The notes beneath the pieces are model-generated. The model saw only the letters and a list, made by a program, of their open reading frames with translations, did no database searches and had not been told where the DNA came from. A stretch of DNA of 64,000 bases from Ilyomonas sp965247435 (GTDB lineage: Bacteria; Bacteroidota; Bacteroidia; Chitinophagales; Chitinophagaceae). The stretch is taken from the NCBI GenBank assembly GCA_965247435.1, contig OZ252019.1:2542001-2606000 (forward strand). Direction: 5' to 3'. Positions 53,386-61,815 of this stretch are shown piece after piece. A program made the translations under genes and the position numbers. Position 1 is the stretch's first letter. Each line of letters begins with the position of its first letter.

Positions 53386-54573
53386 ATGCGCATGAAACCG
53401 AAACACCTGATTCTTTTTTCTTTCCTTACAATTTTTTTTAATGGTGTGTATTCCCAACAGCCAAGACCGGTGAAGATTGCAGTGCTTGCACCATTGTATC
53501 TCGACTCCGCATTTATAGATTATACGTACCAGTTAGGTGAAAAATCCATACCGCAATATATTTTATCCGGCCTTGATTTTTATAATGGTGTAATGCTGGC
53601 CGTAGATTCTCTACAAAAAGAAAAGGCAAACATTGAGGTATGGATATACGATACCAAAAAGAAAGGCACTAATATTAATGCAGTTTTAAAAGGAATGTCC
53701 TTTTTAAACTTTTCGCTCATTATTGCTTCCTTCAACAATACAGCAGAGCAAAAGGCTGTTTCGGAATTCTCTTTCGCCTATAATATACCGGTCGTTTCTG
53801 CCACTTACCCAAACGACGCCAACGTTACGGCGAACCCGTTTTTTGTATTATTAAATTCAACGCTGAAGGCACATGTGGATGGTATCTATAAATATGCAGT
53901 TCAGAATTACAATACTGCAAAGCCTGTTTTTCTTTCAAAAAACGGCTTGCTCGAAAGCAAAATTTTTGCAGATTTTAAGGCGAATGACAGCTTATACAAA
54001 AACCGCTTCCGGTACCGTACGGCTACGCTGACCAATGAGGTAAGCATAGAAGAACTTACTCCCTATCTTGACAGCAACAAAACAAATGTGCTCATCTGCG
54101 GCTCGCTGAATACCGATTTTGCAACCAGCATTGCGGAAGCGCTTTGCCAATATCCGCAATACAAAACCACACTCATCGGAATGCCCAACTGGGATGGCAT
54201 CCATCGGCTTAATAAACTGGATTGCAGCAGCGTTGAAATCGTTTATTCTTCGCCTTATAATTTTTCGCGTACCGATAGTACCGGTTATGGCATCAGTCAA
54301 ACCTACCGGTCTAAATTTTTTGCCCGGCCCGGCGATATGGTATATAAAGGCTACGAAGCCATGTACCACTTTACGCACCTGCTGCTCGATTATAAAAATG
54401 AGTTTATCAATCATTTATCCGATACGAAATATACCGTTGCGAACCGCTTCGATATAAGGCCCGTGATTGCTTCCGATAACCCTTATGTACCGGCCTACCA
54501 GGAAAACCAGAATTTGTATTTTATAAAAAAAGTAAACGGTCTTGCTGTATCTGTCTCTACGCTGGCTAATTAA
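53386..54573 (+). CDS. Secreted periplasmic-binding-protein-fold protein next to guaA
   Basis: 395-residue exported protein (signal peptide about 1-24, ...FFNGVYSQQ). The mature part reads as a type-I periplasmic binding fold: PVKIAVLAPLYLDS, a GLDFYNGVMLAVDSL helix, NIEVWIYDTKKKG, then IPVVSATYPNDANVTANPFF, TNVLICGSLNTDFATSI and GDMVYKGYEAMYHFTHLLLD. Related Bacteroidota proteins downstream of guaA often carry LysM repeats; none is present here. No ABC permease is nearby, so it is probably not a transport component. It may bind a cell-wall or peptide ligand (inference). Confidence 0.72.
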   Translation: MRMKPKHLILFSFLTIFFNGVYSQQPRPVKIAVLAPLYLDSAFIDYTYQLGEKSIPQYILSGLDFYNGVMLAVDSLQKEKANIEVWIYDTKKKGTNINAVLKGMSFLNFSLIIASFNNTAEQKAVSEFSFAYNIPVVSATYPNDANVTANPFFVLLNSTLKAHVDGIYKYAVQNYNTAKPVFLSKNGLLESKIFADFKANDSLYKNRFRYRTATLTNEVSIEELTPYLDSNKTNVLICGSLNTDFATSIAEALCQYPQYKTTLIGMPNWDGIHRLNKLDCSSVEIVYSSPYNFSRTDSTGYGISQTYRSKFFARPGDMVYKGYEAMYHFTHLLLDYKNEFINHLSDTKYTVANRFDIRPVIASDNPYVPAYQENQNLYFIKKVNGLAVSVSTLAN

Positions 54574-54600
54574 AAAAGACCTTCATAAATCCGTACAATT

Positions 54601-54620
54601 GGTGTGCGATATCGTACACC
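54601..54620. promoter_or_regulatory. 20-bp palindrome, possible activator site
   Basis: GGTGTGCGAT / ATCGTACACC is a near-perfect palindrome (one G-T mismatch). It lies about 50 bp upstream of a sigma-54-like element and 104 bp before the ABC ATPase start. Its form and place suit an upstream activating site for a dimeric enhancer-binding regulator. Confidence 0.6.
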
Positions 54621-54670
54621 TGAATATATAAACTGCCCTCAAACCCTTGCCAGTAAAGCCTTCCATACAT

Positions 54671-54686
54671 TGGCATATCCATTGAA
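54671..54686 (+). promoter_or_regulatory. Possible sigma-54 (-24/-12) promoter
   Basis: TGGCATATCCATTGAA matches the TGGCAYRnnnnTTGCW consensus with 12-bp GG-to-GC spacing; the only departure is A instead of C in the -12 GC pair. It is placed to start transcription about 30 nt before the ABC ATPase gene. Confidence 0.5.
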
Positions 54687-54724
54687 TAACTGCACAGGTA
54701 CACAAATAAATTAAATAACTTACC

Positions 54725-55417
54725 ATGATAGAACTTCAGCATATCTCGAAGTGGTTAACGGTTGGCGGCGCCAGGACTTTCATTTTAAAAGATATCAATC
54801 TCACGATTAAAGAAGGCGAATTTGTTTCTATAATGGGGCCGTCCGGGTCGGGTAAATCTTCGCTTCTTAATATTATCGGCATGTTGGACCAGCCTTCCGA
54901 AGGCACTTACAATTTTTTGAATGAAAATGTTTTTTCCCTGAAAGAAAAGCAACGCTCGCAGTTGTATAAAACGCATATCGGTTTTGTGTTCCAGGCCTAT
55001 CATTTAATAGATGAACTGACTGTGTTTGAAAATATAGAAACGCCGCTGATTTACCAGAACCATAAAAACAGCGAGCGCAAAGCAATCGTTTCGGATATAC
55101 TGGACCGGTTTAATATCGTGGCTAAAAAAGACCTTTTCCCTGCCCAGCTTTCCGGCGGACAACAACAATTGGTTGGCATCGCGCGCGCGCTGGTTGCCAG
55201 CCCAAAACTTATTCTGGCCGATGAGCCAACAGGCAATCTTAATTCCCGCCAGGGCGAAGAAATAATGGAACTGTTTACCAAGCTGAATAAGGAAGACGGC
55301 GTAACCATCATACAGGTAACGCACAGCGAAAAAAACGCTGGTTATGGCAGCCGCATCATTCACCTGATGGATGGCAGGATTGAAAAAATTGAAACAATGA
55401 AAGCGCAACAGGCATAA
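54725..55417 (+). CDS. ABC transporter ATPase (MacB/LolD type)
   Basis: 230-residue stand-alone ABC ATPase of the MacB/LolD/FtsE class. Walker A GPSGSGKSS (38-46), Q-loop Q90 (GFVFQAYHL), signature LSGGQQQLVGIARAL (142-156), Walker B LILADEPTGNLNS (162-174) and H-loop in QVTHSEKNAG. Its natural partner, a MacB/FtsX-type permease, is not adjacent; the next gene, 66 bp on, encodes a TolC-type outer-membrane channel. The permease and periplasmic adaptor must be elsewhere if it forms a tripartite efflux pump. Possible sigma-54 control is described at the upstream sites. Confidence 0.93.
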   Translation: MIELQHISKWLTVGGARTFILKDINLTIKEGEFVSIMGPSGSGKSSLLNIIGMLDQPSEGTYNFLNENVFSLKEKQRSQLYKTHIGFVFQAYHLIDELTVFENIETPLIYQNHKNSERKAIVSDILDRFNIVAKKDLFPAQLSGGQQQLVGIARALVASPKLILADEPTGNLNSRQGEEIMELFTKLNKEDGVTIIQVTHSEKNAGYGSRIIHLMDGRIEKIETMKAQQA

Positions 55418-55483
55418 ACTTACACACCTGCATTCTGGGCTGCCAACAAGCCAGAATGCAACAATCAGCAATAACCGTTTGTT

Positions 55484-56920
55484 ATGAAAAAAATAATGCT
55501 GGCAACAGCAGCAATTCTTTTGTTTTTTATAAAAGGTTCCGGACAGGACTCTACCGGCCAAAGCCAGGCGCTTACCCTGAAGCAGTGCATTGAAACGGCG
55601 GTTACCAATAATATAGACGTGAAGCGCAGTGAGTATGCCATGCAGAACGACCGGGTGAGTCTGCAGCTTGCCAAAGGACAACTGCTGCCCGTTTTAAACA
55701 GTGCGGTTACGCATGGCAGCAACCAGGGCCGCAACATTAACCCCTATACCAATACCTATATTAATCAAAGTGTAAGCTTCGCCAACTATGGACTTGATGG
55801 CTCGGCCAACCTCTTCAGCGGCCTGAGTGTACAAAATGCAATTAAACAGTATGCGCTAAACTATGAAGCCGGAAAGATGAACCTGCAGCAGCAGCGCGAC
55901 AATACTACAATCAGCGTTATATTAGCTTACCTTGCTGTATTGAGCAACCAGGACCAGCTAACGCTTGCCAACCAACTGGCAGATGTAACCCGGCGGCAGG
56001 CAGAACGGCTTGCAATTCTTAATAAAGAAGGCGCTACTGCCCCATCTACTTTTTATGATATGAAAGGCCAGTTAGCAACCGATGAACTGAATATAGTAAG
56101 TACAAAAAATACACTGGAAACTGCCAAGCTTACTTTAGCACAGCTAATGAATATTCCGTACAGTGAAGATATACTGTTAGAACGCGTTTACGATGAAGCT
56201 ACGCCGGTATTATACGAAGGTGTTGTAAATGACATTTATCAGCAGGCATATAAAAATTTAGCTACGGTGAAGGCGGCAGAATTGCAGCACCGTAGCTCGG
56301 TAATGGGCGTTAGAGCAGCCAAAGGCCTTCAGTATCCAAGAGTCTATTTGAACGGTGGTATCGGTACCAATTATTCCAGCACCGGAAGTATTCAGCAGCT
56401 TTTAATGTCAACAGACGTAGCTACCGATACCTATGTAACAATAGACAATGTAAAAGTGCCGGTATATGCGCCGCAACCTACATTCGCCAATTCTAAAATC
56501 AGTTATGGAAACCAGTGGAAGAACAACTTTAATTCTTATGTAAATGTTACGCTGTCTATTCCGTTGCTAAACGGCTTGCAGACCAAAAGCCGGATAAAAC
56601 AGGCGGAGATTACAGAAAAACAAACTTCTTTTGAAGAGCAAACCACCAAACTCCAACTGAAGCAGGCGATAGAGCAGGCGTATGTAAATATGAAAGCCGC
56701 CTTTCAAACCTATACAACCGTAGCGGAGCAGGTAAAGGATTTTGAAGAATCTTTTCGCGCAGCAGAAATAAAATTTAATGAGGGCGCTTTTACTTCGGTA
56801 GAATACCTCGTGGTAAAGAACAACGTTGACCGTGCCCGAACCAACCTTATCACTGCACGGTACGATTATATATTACGCTCGAAGATTTTAGATTATTATC
56901 AATCCAAACCACTTTGGTAG
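55484..56920 (+). CDS. TolC family outer-membrane efflux protein
   Basis: 478-residue TolC/OEP protein: signal peptide (MKKIMLATAAILLFFIKGSG), then the two repeated OEP domains made of long amphipathic helices and short barrel strands. Examples are ALTLKQCIETAVTNNIDVKR (first repeat start), ISVILAYLAVLSNQDQL, and the second repeat with VNVTLSIPLLNGLQTKSRIK and AYVNMKAAFQTYTTVAEQV. It forms the outer-membrane duct of an efflux or type I secretion pump. Paired with the ABC ATPase upstream and closed by a strong terminator, so the two form a bicistronic unit. Confidence 0.93.
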   Translation: MKKIMLATAAILLFFIKGSGQDSTGQSQALTLKQCIETAVTNNIDVKRSEYAMQNDRVSLQLAKGQLLPVLNSAVTHGSNQGRNINPYTNTYINQSVSFANYGLDGSANLFSGLSVQNAIKQYALNYEAGKMNLQQQRDNTTISVILAYLAVLSNQDQLTLANQLADVTRRQAERLAILNKEGATAPSTFYDMKGQLATDELNIVSTKNTLETAKLTLAQLMNIPYSEDILLERVYDEATPVLYEGVVNDIYQQAYKNLATVKAAELQHRSSVMGVRAAKGLQYPRVYLNGGIGTNYSSTGSIQQLLMSTDVATDTYVTIDNVKVPVYAPQPTFANSKISYGNQWKNNFNSYVNVTLSIPLLNGLQTKSRIKQAEITEKQTSFEEQTTKLQLKQAIEQAYVNMKAAFQTYTTVAEQVKDFEESFRAAEIKFNEGAFTSVEYLVVKNNVDRARTNLITARYDYILRSKILDYYQSKPLW

Positions 56921-56940
56921 GGTTACAAAGCTTGTATAAT

Positions 56941-56973
56941 AAAACAGCCTGATAAAATATATCAGGCTGTTTT
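56941..56973. terminator. Bidirectional terminator after the tolC-type gene
   Basis: AAAACAGCCTGATA (56941-56954) and its exact reverse complement (56960-56973) around AAATA. It has U-runs on either strand and lies between the plus-strand tolC-type gene and the minus-strand DsbD-like gene. Confidence 0.92.
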
Positions 56974-56998
56974 ATTTGCATAATGTGTTCTGATGTAC

Positions 56999-57451
56999 CT
57001 ACTGGAGTTTTACATCAAACGGCTGCTTCGTTGGCGGCAGGCATTTTTCGTCGTTACACACCATGTAATCAATAGTTCCGCTCACGCTGGTTTTAGCAGC
57101 AGTTTTTAGTTGCACTGCCTGTACAAATTCCACTTTATCTGCATAGTATTTTACATCTACTCCAAAATTTTCGTCGTGTATTGTTTTTAAGGCGCCGTTT
57201 TCTTTGGCTGCGCCATCAATCACCAGCAATGGGTTTCTCTTAAAAATTATTTGTGTTGGCTTCGGGCCGCCATCGGGCGTTTTTTGGGAGTAAATATGCC
57301 AGGGCTTTGGCAGCGTTGCCGTGATTATTATTTCATACAATTTATCAGATTTTTTTTTGGCGCTATATGACCATTTCACCGGGCTTTCTATCTGCGCCTG
57401 CACTGCACAAGCGGTTATCATTAAAACTAAAACCAAAGTATATTTTTTCAT
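56999..57451 (-). CDS. DsbD N-terminal (alpha) domain-like periplasmic protein
   Basis: 150-residue exported protein (signal peptide MKKYTLVLVLMITACAVQAQ). The rest is an immunoglobulin-like domain matching the alpha domain of the thiol-disulfide reductase DsbD, with its cysteine pair at C132 and C137 (VCNDEKCLPP). The membrane and thioredoxin domains of full DsbD are missing, so it would need a partner to be recharged. It starts 30 bp after purQ ends and could share its transcript. Function by analogy: redox transfer in the periplasm. Confidence 0.8.
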   Translation of the reverse strand: MKKYTLVLVLMITACAVQAQIESPVKWSYSAKKKSDKLYEIIITATLPKPWHIYSQKTPDGGPKPTQIIFKRNPLLVIDGAAKENGALKTIHDENFGVDVKYYADKVEFVQAVQLKTAAKTSVSGTIDYMVCNDEKCLPPTKQPFDVKLQ

Positions 57452-57481
57452 AATTATCTGTTTTTATTTAAAAGCTCGTAA

Positions 57482-58156
57482 TCAATTTAGCTGCAGCAGT
57501 TCAAATACTTTAAGGCCATCCACGTTGCCCAAAGCGGCCGAAGTAGCTCTTTCCGGGTGCGGCATCATGCCCCAGACATTACCGCCCTCATTCCGGATAC
57601 CAGCTATATTTCTAATTGCACCGTTTGGGTTGTACGCGAGATCACTGTCATTGATGCCGCTCACGTCACCTTTTTCGCTGCAATAGCGGAAGATCACGTC
57701 ATTCCGTTCCTCCAGCTTATCCAGCGTTCTATCGTCGGCGTAATACCGGCCGTCGCCATGTGCTACCGGAATTTTCAGCACAGCAGCGTCATTTTTTATA
57801 AATACATTTTTACAAACAAATTGCCGGTGACCATTGTTGAGCAGCACACCCGGCAGTAATCCTGCTTCACACAAGATCTGGAAGCCGTTGCAAACGCCTA
57901 ACACTTTGCCGCCCTTATTTGCGAAAGCAATAACGCTTTGCATCATCGGGCTGAAACGTGCAATAGCGCCGCACCGCAGGTAATCGCCATACGAAAAACC
58001 ACCGGGCAATACAATACAATCACCGCTGGTAAACATGCTCAGGTCTTTGTTTTTGTGCCAAAGCATAATCACTTCTTGATGCATATCCTGCTCCAGCGCA
58101 TTTTGCATGTCCCGGTCGCAATTAGAACCTGGAAAAACAACGACTCCAAATTTCAT
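57482..58156 (-). CDS. purQ: Phosphoribosylformylglycinamidine synthase subunit PurQ
   Basis: 224-residue glutaminase subunit of the small-PurS/PurL type FGAM synthase, fourth step of purine synthesis. Catalytic C89 (VLGVCNGFQIL), H200 and E202 (MMPHPERAT) are present, with the usual N-terminus KFGVVVFPGSNCDRDM. PurL and PurS genes are not in the window. It is 30 bp upstream of the DsbD-like gene. A consensus -7 element lies 72 bp ahead of its start. Confidence 0.96.
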   Translation of the reverse strand: MKFGVVVFPGSNCDRDMQNALEQDMHQEVIMLWHKNKDLSMFTSGDCIVLPGGFSYGDYLRCGAIARFSPMMQSVIAFANKGGKVLGVCNGFQILCEAGLLPGVLLNNGHRQFVCKNVFIKNDAAVLKIPVAHGDGRYYADDRTLDKLEERNDVIFRYCSEKGDVSGINDSDLAYNPNGAIRNIAGIRNEGGNVWGMMPHPERATSAALGNVDGLKVFELLQLN

Positions 58157-58227
58157 GTTTCGCTATTTTGTATTATAAAATTGCTGCCAGCACACTTAAA
58201 CCTTTCCTACTGAGCATAAGCAAAGCC

Positions 58228-58235
58228 CAAAGTTA
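58228..58235 (-). promoter_or_regulatory. -7 promoter element of purQ
   Basis: TAACTTTG on the minus strand, an exact TAnnTTTG match, 72 bp before the purQ start and just after the end of the DUF6427 gene. No -33 box is clear. Confidence 0.45.
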
Positions 58236-58259
58236 AACAGGGCGTCGTTAATAAGGCGT

Positions 58260-59240
58260 TTAAGTTTTCAGCCAGAACCAGTTGTTGTAGATGATGATCC
58301 CGATTAACGCCCAGAAAACAATTGTTTGGTAAACGTTGCTCTTGCTATATACAAACAAGTTGCTGGCAACCGCCGCTGCAGGCAGAAGCCCTAAGATGAT
58401 GTAATTAAAATTGCCGTTTTTCAGCAGAAACACCAGCGGGATGCTCAACAAAAACATCACCATTAAAACGCCCCACGACCGGCGCACCTGCACTACGGCA
58501 CGGCCTGCATTTGCCTGCCAGGCAAACAAGCCCGCAAGTACCGCAAAGCTACCGGCAGCGCCGGCAATAATAACCGGCACCTGTTCCCGGTAATTGAAAA
58601 GATGAGGCTGAAATTGCGGTAAATAATTTTTTACTCCGCTCAGGTTATCAGAAAGAAACAGAAGCGCTATTGCAAAATAAACAGGCGTAAGCAATCCAAG
58701 CAGCAACACCATCCATTCATTAACGCGAAAAATCCGCAGGCTGCCCACCGCAAAAAAAGCGATGATAACCAGGAATAGCGCAGGCAGATATACCATGCAC
58801 AGTAATCCGGTAATAAGGCCGATGTTATAAATAAGCGGTTTAGCGCCGGAAGGGTTGTACAGCTTTGCCAGCATAGAAAACAGCCATATAACTACAAAAT
58901 TGGTAACTAATGCCGGTGTAATATTACCCCACGCAGGGTATAAAGATGTTAGGAGGATGTAACACAATGCCGTAACAAAATATTGCTTCGGAAACATGCG
59001 CAAATCATTCAACACCGTATTAAAGCGCAACGCCTGCACGATGATGATTGCATGATACAATAAGATCAGCAAAAAATCGGGCAGTGACCGGAGCGGCAGC
59101 AGGAAGCTAAAAAAAAAGGCTTCTCTGCCTGTAACCACTATGGCCGGTGGCATTATAAGAAAGTGCCCGTGCGCTACAATACTTAATGCAATAAGCCAAA
59201 AAATACTGACAGAAGATTTTTCCCGGAAAATAGCTACCAC
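58260..59240 (-). CDS. DUF6427 family membrane protein
   Basis: 326-residue protein with about nine to ten hydrophobic segments, matching the DUF6427 family of Bacteroidota. Visible stretches: FWLIALSIVAHGHFLIMPP, LVTNFVVIWLFSMLAKLYNP, and RVNEWMVLLLGLLTPVYFAI in the middle. Function unknown. The start is a GTG (59240), 9 bp after the end of the upstream Tyr-rich protein gene, so the two are likely cotranscribed. Confidence 0.8.
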   Translation of the reverse strand: MVAIFREKSSVSIFWLIALSIVAHGHFLIMPPAIVVTGREAFFFSFLLPLRSLPDFLLILLYHAIIIVQALRFNTVLNDLRMFPKQYFVTALCYILLTSLYPAWGNITPALVTNFVVIWLFSMLAKLYNPSGAKPLIYNIGLITGLLCMVYLPALFLVIIAFFAVGSLRIFRVNEWMVLLLGLLTPVYFAIALLFLSDNLSGVKNYLPQFQPHLFNYREQVPVIIAGAAGSFAVLAGLFAWQANAGRAVVQVRRSWGVLMVMFLLSIPLVFLLKNGNFNYIILGLLPAAAVASNLFVYSKSNVYQTIVFWALIGIIIYNNWFWLKT

Positions 59241-59249
59241 AGGTTTGGT

Positions 59250-60785
59250 TTAAAAGTCAACTTTTGCAAAGCAAATATAATTCCTGTATGCGCAGGGTAT
59301 AATCATTTGTTTTGCGCCGACCTGTTTGCCAAGCCTTGGCATAAATTCGTAGCCCCGGTCGAGGTTGTGCAAGGTAGGACTATGATTGAGTTCGCCTTCC
59401 GGCGTAATACTCTGGTCGGATAACAACACATTTTTCCGTACCGTTTCATTATACAAAAAATGTACTTCGCTGCCGGTATTCATGGTAGTATAACCGATGA
59501 AGTCATCGGTATTGTCGTCGTACTGCGACTTATGAATAACGTTGGACCAGGTTAAATTGCTGGCAGAATCGAATGACAACAGCACAATATTATCGGCAAA
59601 ATAACGCGTATTCTGAAAGCCGGAGCCGCTCCTGCTCCATGGATAATAATAGCCATACGGGTTAGCATAAGAATAATAATAGTATGAACTTGCGGGGTAG
59701 TAGGGATAATTATTAAAATAATCCCAGCGGTTGTACTGGTTGCCGCGTGATGAAGAATAAACAGATTCTGCTGCCACCACATAGCCGCCATCTTTGCGCA
59801 TTACTATATTTTGCAAAAAGAAATCATTGAACGCATAGCGGCTGTTGCCCTCGCTTTTGGCGTTGGTACGCAAATCCTCACTAAAAGTCGTATAATTTAC
59901 AGCGGCTATACTATCGCTCCGCTTGCTGAAAACCGACGCATACAAGCCATCTACATTGCCGCGGCGGCTCCTCGTATAAAAAGAAGAAACGAGGTAGTTT
60001 TTATTTTCATTGTCCACCTTTATCCTGATGTCATCAAGATACACTTTATTAAGCGACAGATCATACAGCTTCGGACTGCTGGCTGCTATTCTTTTTGTAA
60101 CCAGTGTAAGACCTGCAATATTATCTTTCTGCGCGGCACCCGATGCACGTACAAATACAATATCACCTTCATTATCTATGCTGAATTCGGACAGAAAGTC
60201 GTTATGCTCCGGCATTTCGATACTCATATACGATTTATCCTGGAGCGCGAGCGAATTATCAAACACAAGGCTGGTGACGGTATAAATGTTTTCGTTCTTC
60301 GTATTAATTTTAATAAAACCAATCTTCTGCCGGTCTTCGCTTACTACATAAGAATATACTTTGTTGTTGGCCAGAAAATTAATTTGTGTAGTATCCAATT
60401 CCTTTGGCTCCCCCACGATTTTAGCGTCGCCATCCAGCTTGGCCGCCATACAATACACGATGTTGCGGCGCTGATACTGGTAAAACAGGTAGAAGAAATT
60501 GCGGTAGGCAAGAATATCTGTGTTGATGACCTTATCCGGTAAAAACGACAATTTTTCTGTTGTGGCCAGCTTCATGTCGTTGTCGTAAACAGAAATATGA
60601 TGACTGTTACGCAGGTTTTTATAAATGAGATAATGGCTGTTCATTTTACCGATAATCTCAAATTCCAATCCCCGCACATCATCTTTATCCGGCTGGGAAT
60701 ACATGATATTCTGCGCTTTAACGCCGGTATTCCAGCAACAAAAACCAAAGAGGGCAGCAATAAATAATAAAGTCTTTATACGCAT
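59250..60785 (-). CDS. Secreted beta-rich protein with Tyr-rich segment, unknown function
   Basis: 511-residue exported protein. Start set at ATG 60785, which gives a signal peptide (MRIKTLLFIAALFGFCCWNT...KAQ); a frame-extending start would put nine charged residues before it. The chain is made of repeated strand-turn-strand units (HYLIYKNLRNSHHISVYDND; NDFLSEFSIDNEGDIVFVRA) that suggest a propeller-like fold. Residues 351-381 are extremely Tyr-rich, with about 15 Tyr in 31 positions. I do not recognise a characterised family. It is upstream of the DUF6427 gene by 9 bp and preceded by a -7 element. Confidence 0.75.
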   Translation of the reverse strand: MRIKTLLFIAALFGFCCWNTGVKAQNIMYSQPDKDDVRGLEFEIIGKMNSHYLIYKNLRNSHHISVYDNDMKLATTEKLSFLPDKVINTDILAYRNFFYLFYQYQRRNIVYCMAAKLDGDAKIVGEPKELDTTQINFLANNKVYSYVVSEDRQKIGFIKINTKNENIYTVTSLVFDNSLALQDKSYMSIEMPEHNDFLSEFSIDNEGDIVFVRASGAAQKDNIAGLTLVTKRIAASSPKLYDLSLNKVYLDDIRIKVDNENKNYLVSSFYTRSRRGNVDGLYASVFSKRSDSIAAVNYTTFSEDLRTNAKSEGNSRYAFNDFFLQNIVMRKDGGYVVAAESVYSSSRGNQYNRWDYFNNYPYYPASSYYYYSYANPYGYYYPWSRSGSGFQNTRYFADNIVLLSFDSASNLTWSNVIHKSQYDDNTDDFIGYTTMNTGSEVHFLYNETVRKNVLLSDQSITPEGELNHSPTLHNLDRGYEFMPRLGKQVGAKQMIIPCAYRNYICFAKVDF

Positions 60786-60809
60786 TCGATCACTATATTT
60801 TTTCACTAA

Positions 60810-60817
60810 CAAATGTA
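60810..60817 (-). promoter_or_regulatory. -7 promoter element of the Tyr-rich secreted protein gene
   Basis: TACATTTG on the minus strand, an exact TAnnTTTG match, 24 bp before the ATG at 60785. This supports that start over the upstream alternative, which lies inside the element. No -33 TTTG was found at normal distance. Confidence 0.5.
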
Positions 60818-61079
60818 AGCCTTGAACGATTAAAGAACTTTTGACAATACAATAGCATTGTTAAGATTACCGGACAAGATCGTACCAAAAACAGCTACAC
60901 CGCATTTTTTTGGCAAAGTTCAAGAAAGGCTGCGGATTGTGCTCATTTACAACGCCCACTTTCCGGTTTGCAAAGATGGTTTTCCTACTTACAGACAATG
61001 GATTGCATTTGAAAAATAGTCTGCCGAGAAGAAATACTGCATTTTTGGTGAGAGTTATATATTGCGACAAATAATTTTG

Positions 61080-61796
61080 ATGAAACTTTTCTTCATACGC
61101 TATACAAAAATGGCTTTTGTATATTTAAAACTGCACCTTTTTTTTGGCATTTTTTCCGGGTTTCTTCTTAATCTTTATTACCTGACTGCATTTTCGAGGT
61201 GGGCAAATAAAAACAAAAAAATTGCATACAATGATTTTCCGGGAAAATGGGATTATACAAAACGCTATGCATTGTATAAGTGGATTATTAGGGAGGAAGC
61301 GTTGTCGCAGATGGCTGTGAATTATTTAGAGTTTGGCGTGGCAGAAGGTGCATCTTTCCGCTGGTTTGTACAGCAAAACCAACACCCGGAAACCCGGTTT
61401 TATGGCTTCGATACATTTACCGGCTTGCCGGAAGATTTCGGCGTTTATAAAAAAGGTGGATTCGACACTAAGAATAAAATACCGGAAATAGATGATATCA
61501 GAGTAAAGTTTTACCAGGGCTTGTTTCAGCAAACCCTGCCTGACTTTCTTAAAAAATTCGACAGCAGCAAGAGAAATATATTAATGATGGATGCAGATCT
61601 TTATTCTGCAACCTTATATGTGCTCACCAGCATAGCGCCGTTTCTAAAAAAAGATGATATAATTTTCTTTGATGAGTTTTCTGTGCCAACGCATGAGTTT
61701 AAAGCGATGCACGACTTTCTGCAGGCTTACTATATCAATATTGAATTAATAGCTGCTGCCAACAACTATTACTTCGCTGCCTTTAAAATAGTTTAA
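61080..61796 (+). CDS. TylF-like class I SAM-dependent methyltransferase
   Basis: 238-residue methyltransferase-fold protein. The SAM-binding motif I is NYLEFGVAEGASFRWF (81-96), motif II lies in RFYGFDTFTGLPEDF, and the acidic metal/active-site segment is ILMMDADLYSATLYVL. This pattern resembles the macrocin O-methyltransferase (TylF) group that modifies sugars of polysaccharides or antibiotics; the acceptor here is unknown. An N-terminal hydrophobic stretch (12-36) may anchor it. Start taken as ATG 61080, but a consensus -7 box abuts it, so the true start may be ATG 61110. It is a single gene with no glycan cluster in view. Confidence 0.78.
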   Translation: MKLFFIRYTKMAFVYLKLHLFFGIFSGFLLNLYYLTAFSRWANKNKKIAYNDFPGKWDYTKRYALYKWIIREEALSQMAVNYLEFGVAEGASFRWFVQQNQHPETRFYGFDTFTGLPEDFGVYKKGGFDTKNKIPEIDDIRVKFYQGLFQQTLPDFLKKFDSSKRNILMMDADLYSATLYVLTSIAPFLKKDDIIFFDEFSVPTHEFKAMHDFLQAYYINIELIAAANNYYFAAFKIV

Positions 61797-61815
61797 TGAT
61801 TTCTTCGTTTCACCA

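Noticed and set aside
60867..61070. 67-codon minus-strand open frame in the gap before the methyltransferase gene
   Set aside because: No recognisable domain, no clear start context, and it is interrupted on both sides; I could not distinguish it from chance.
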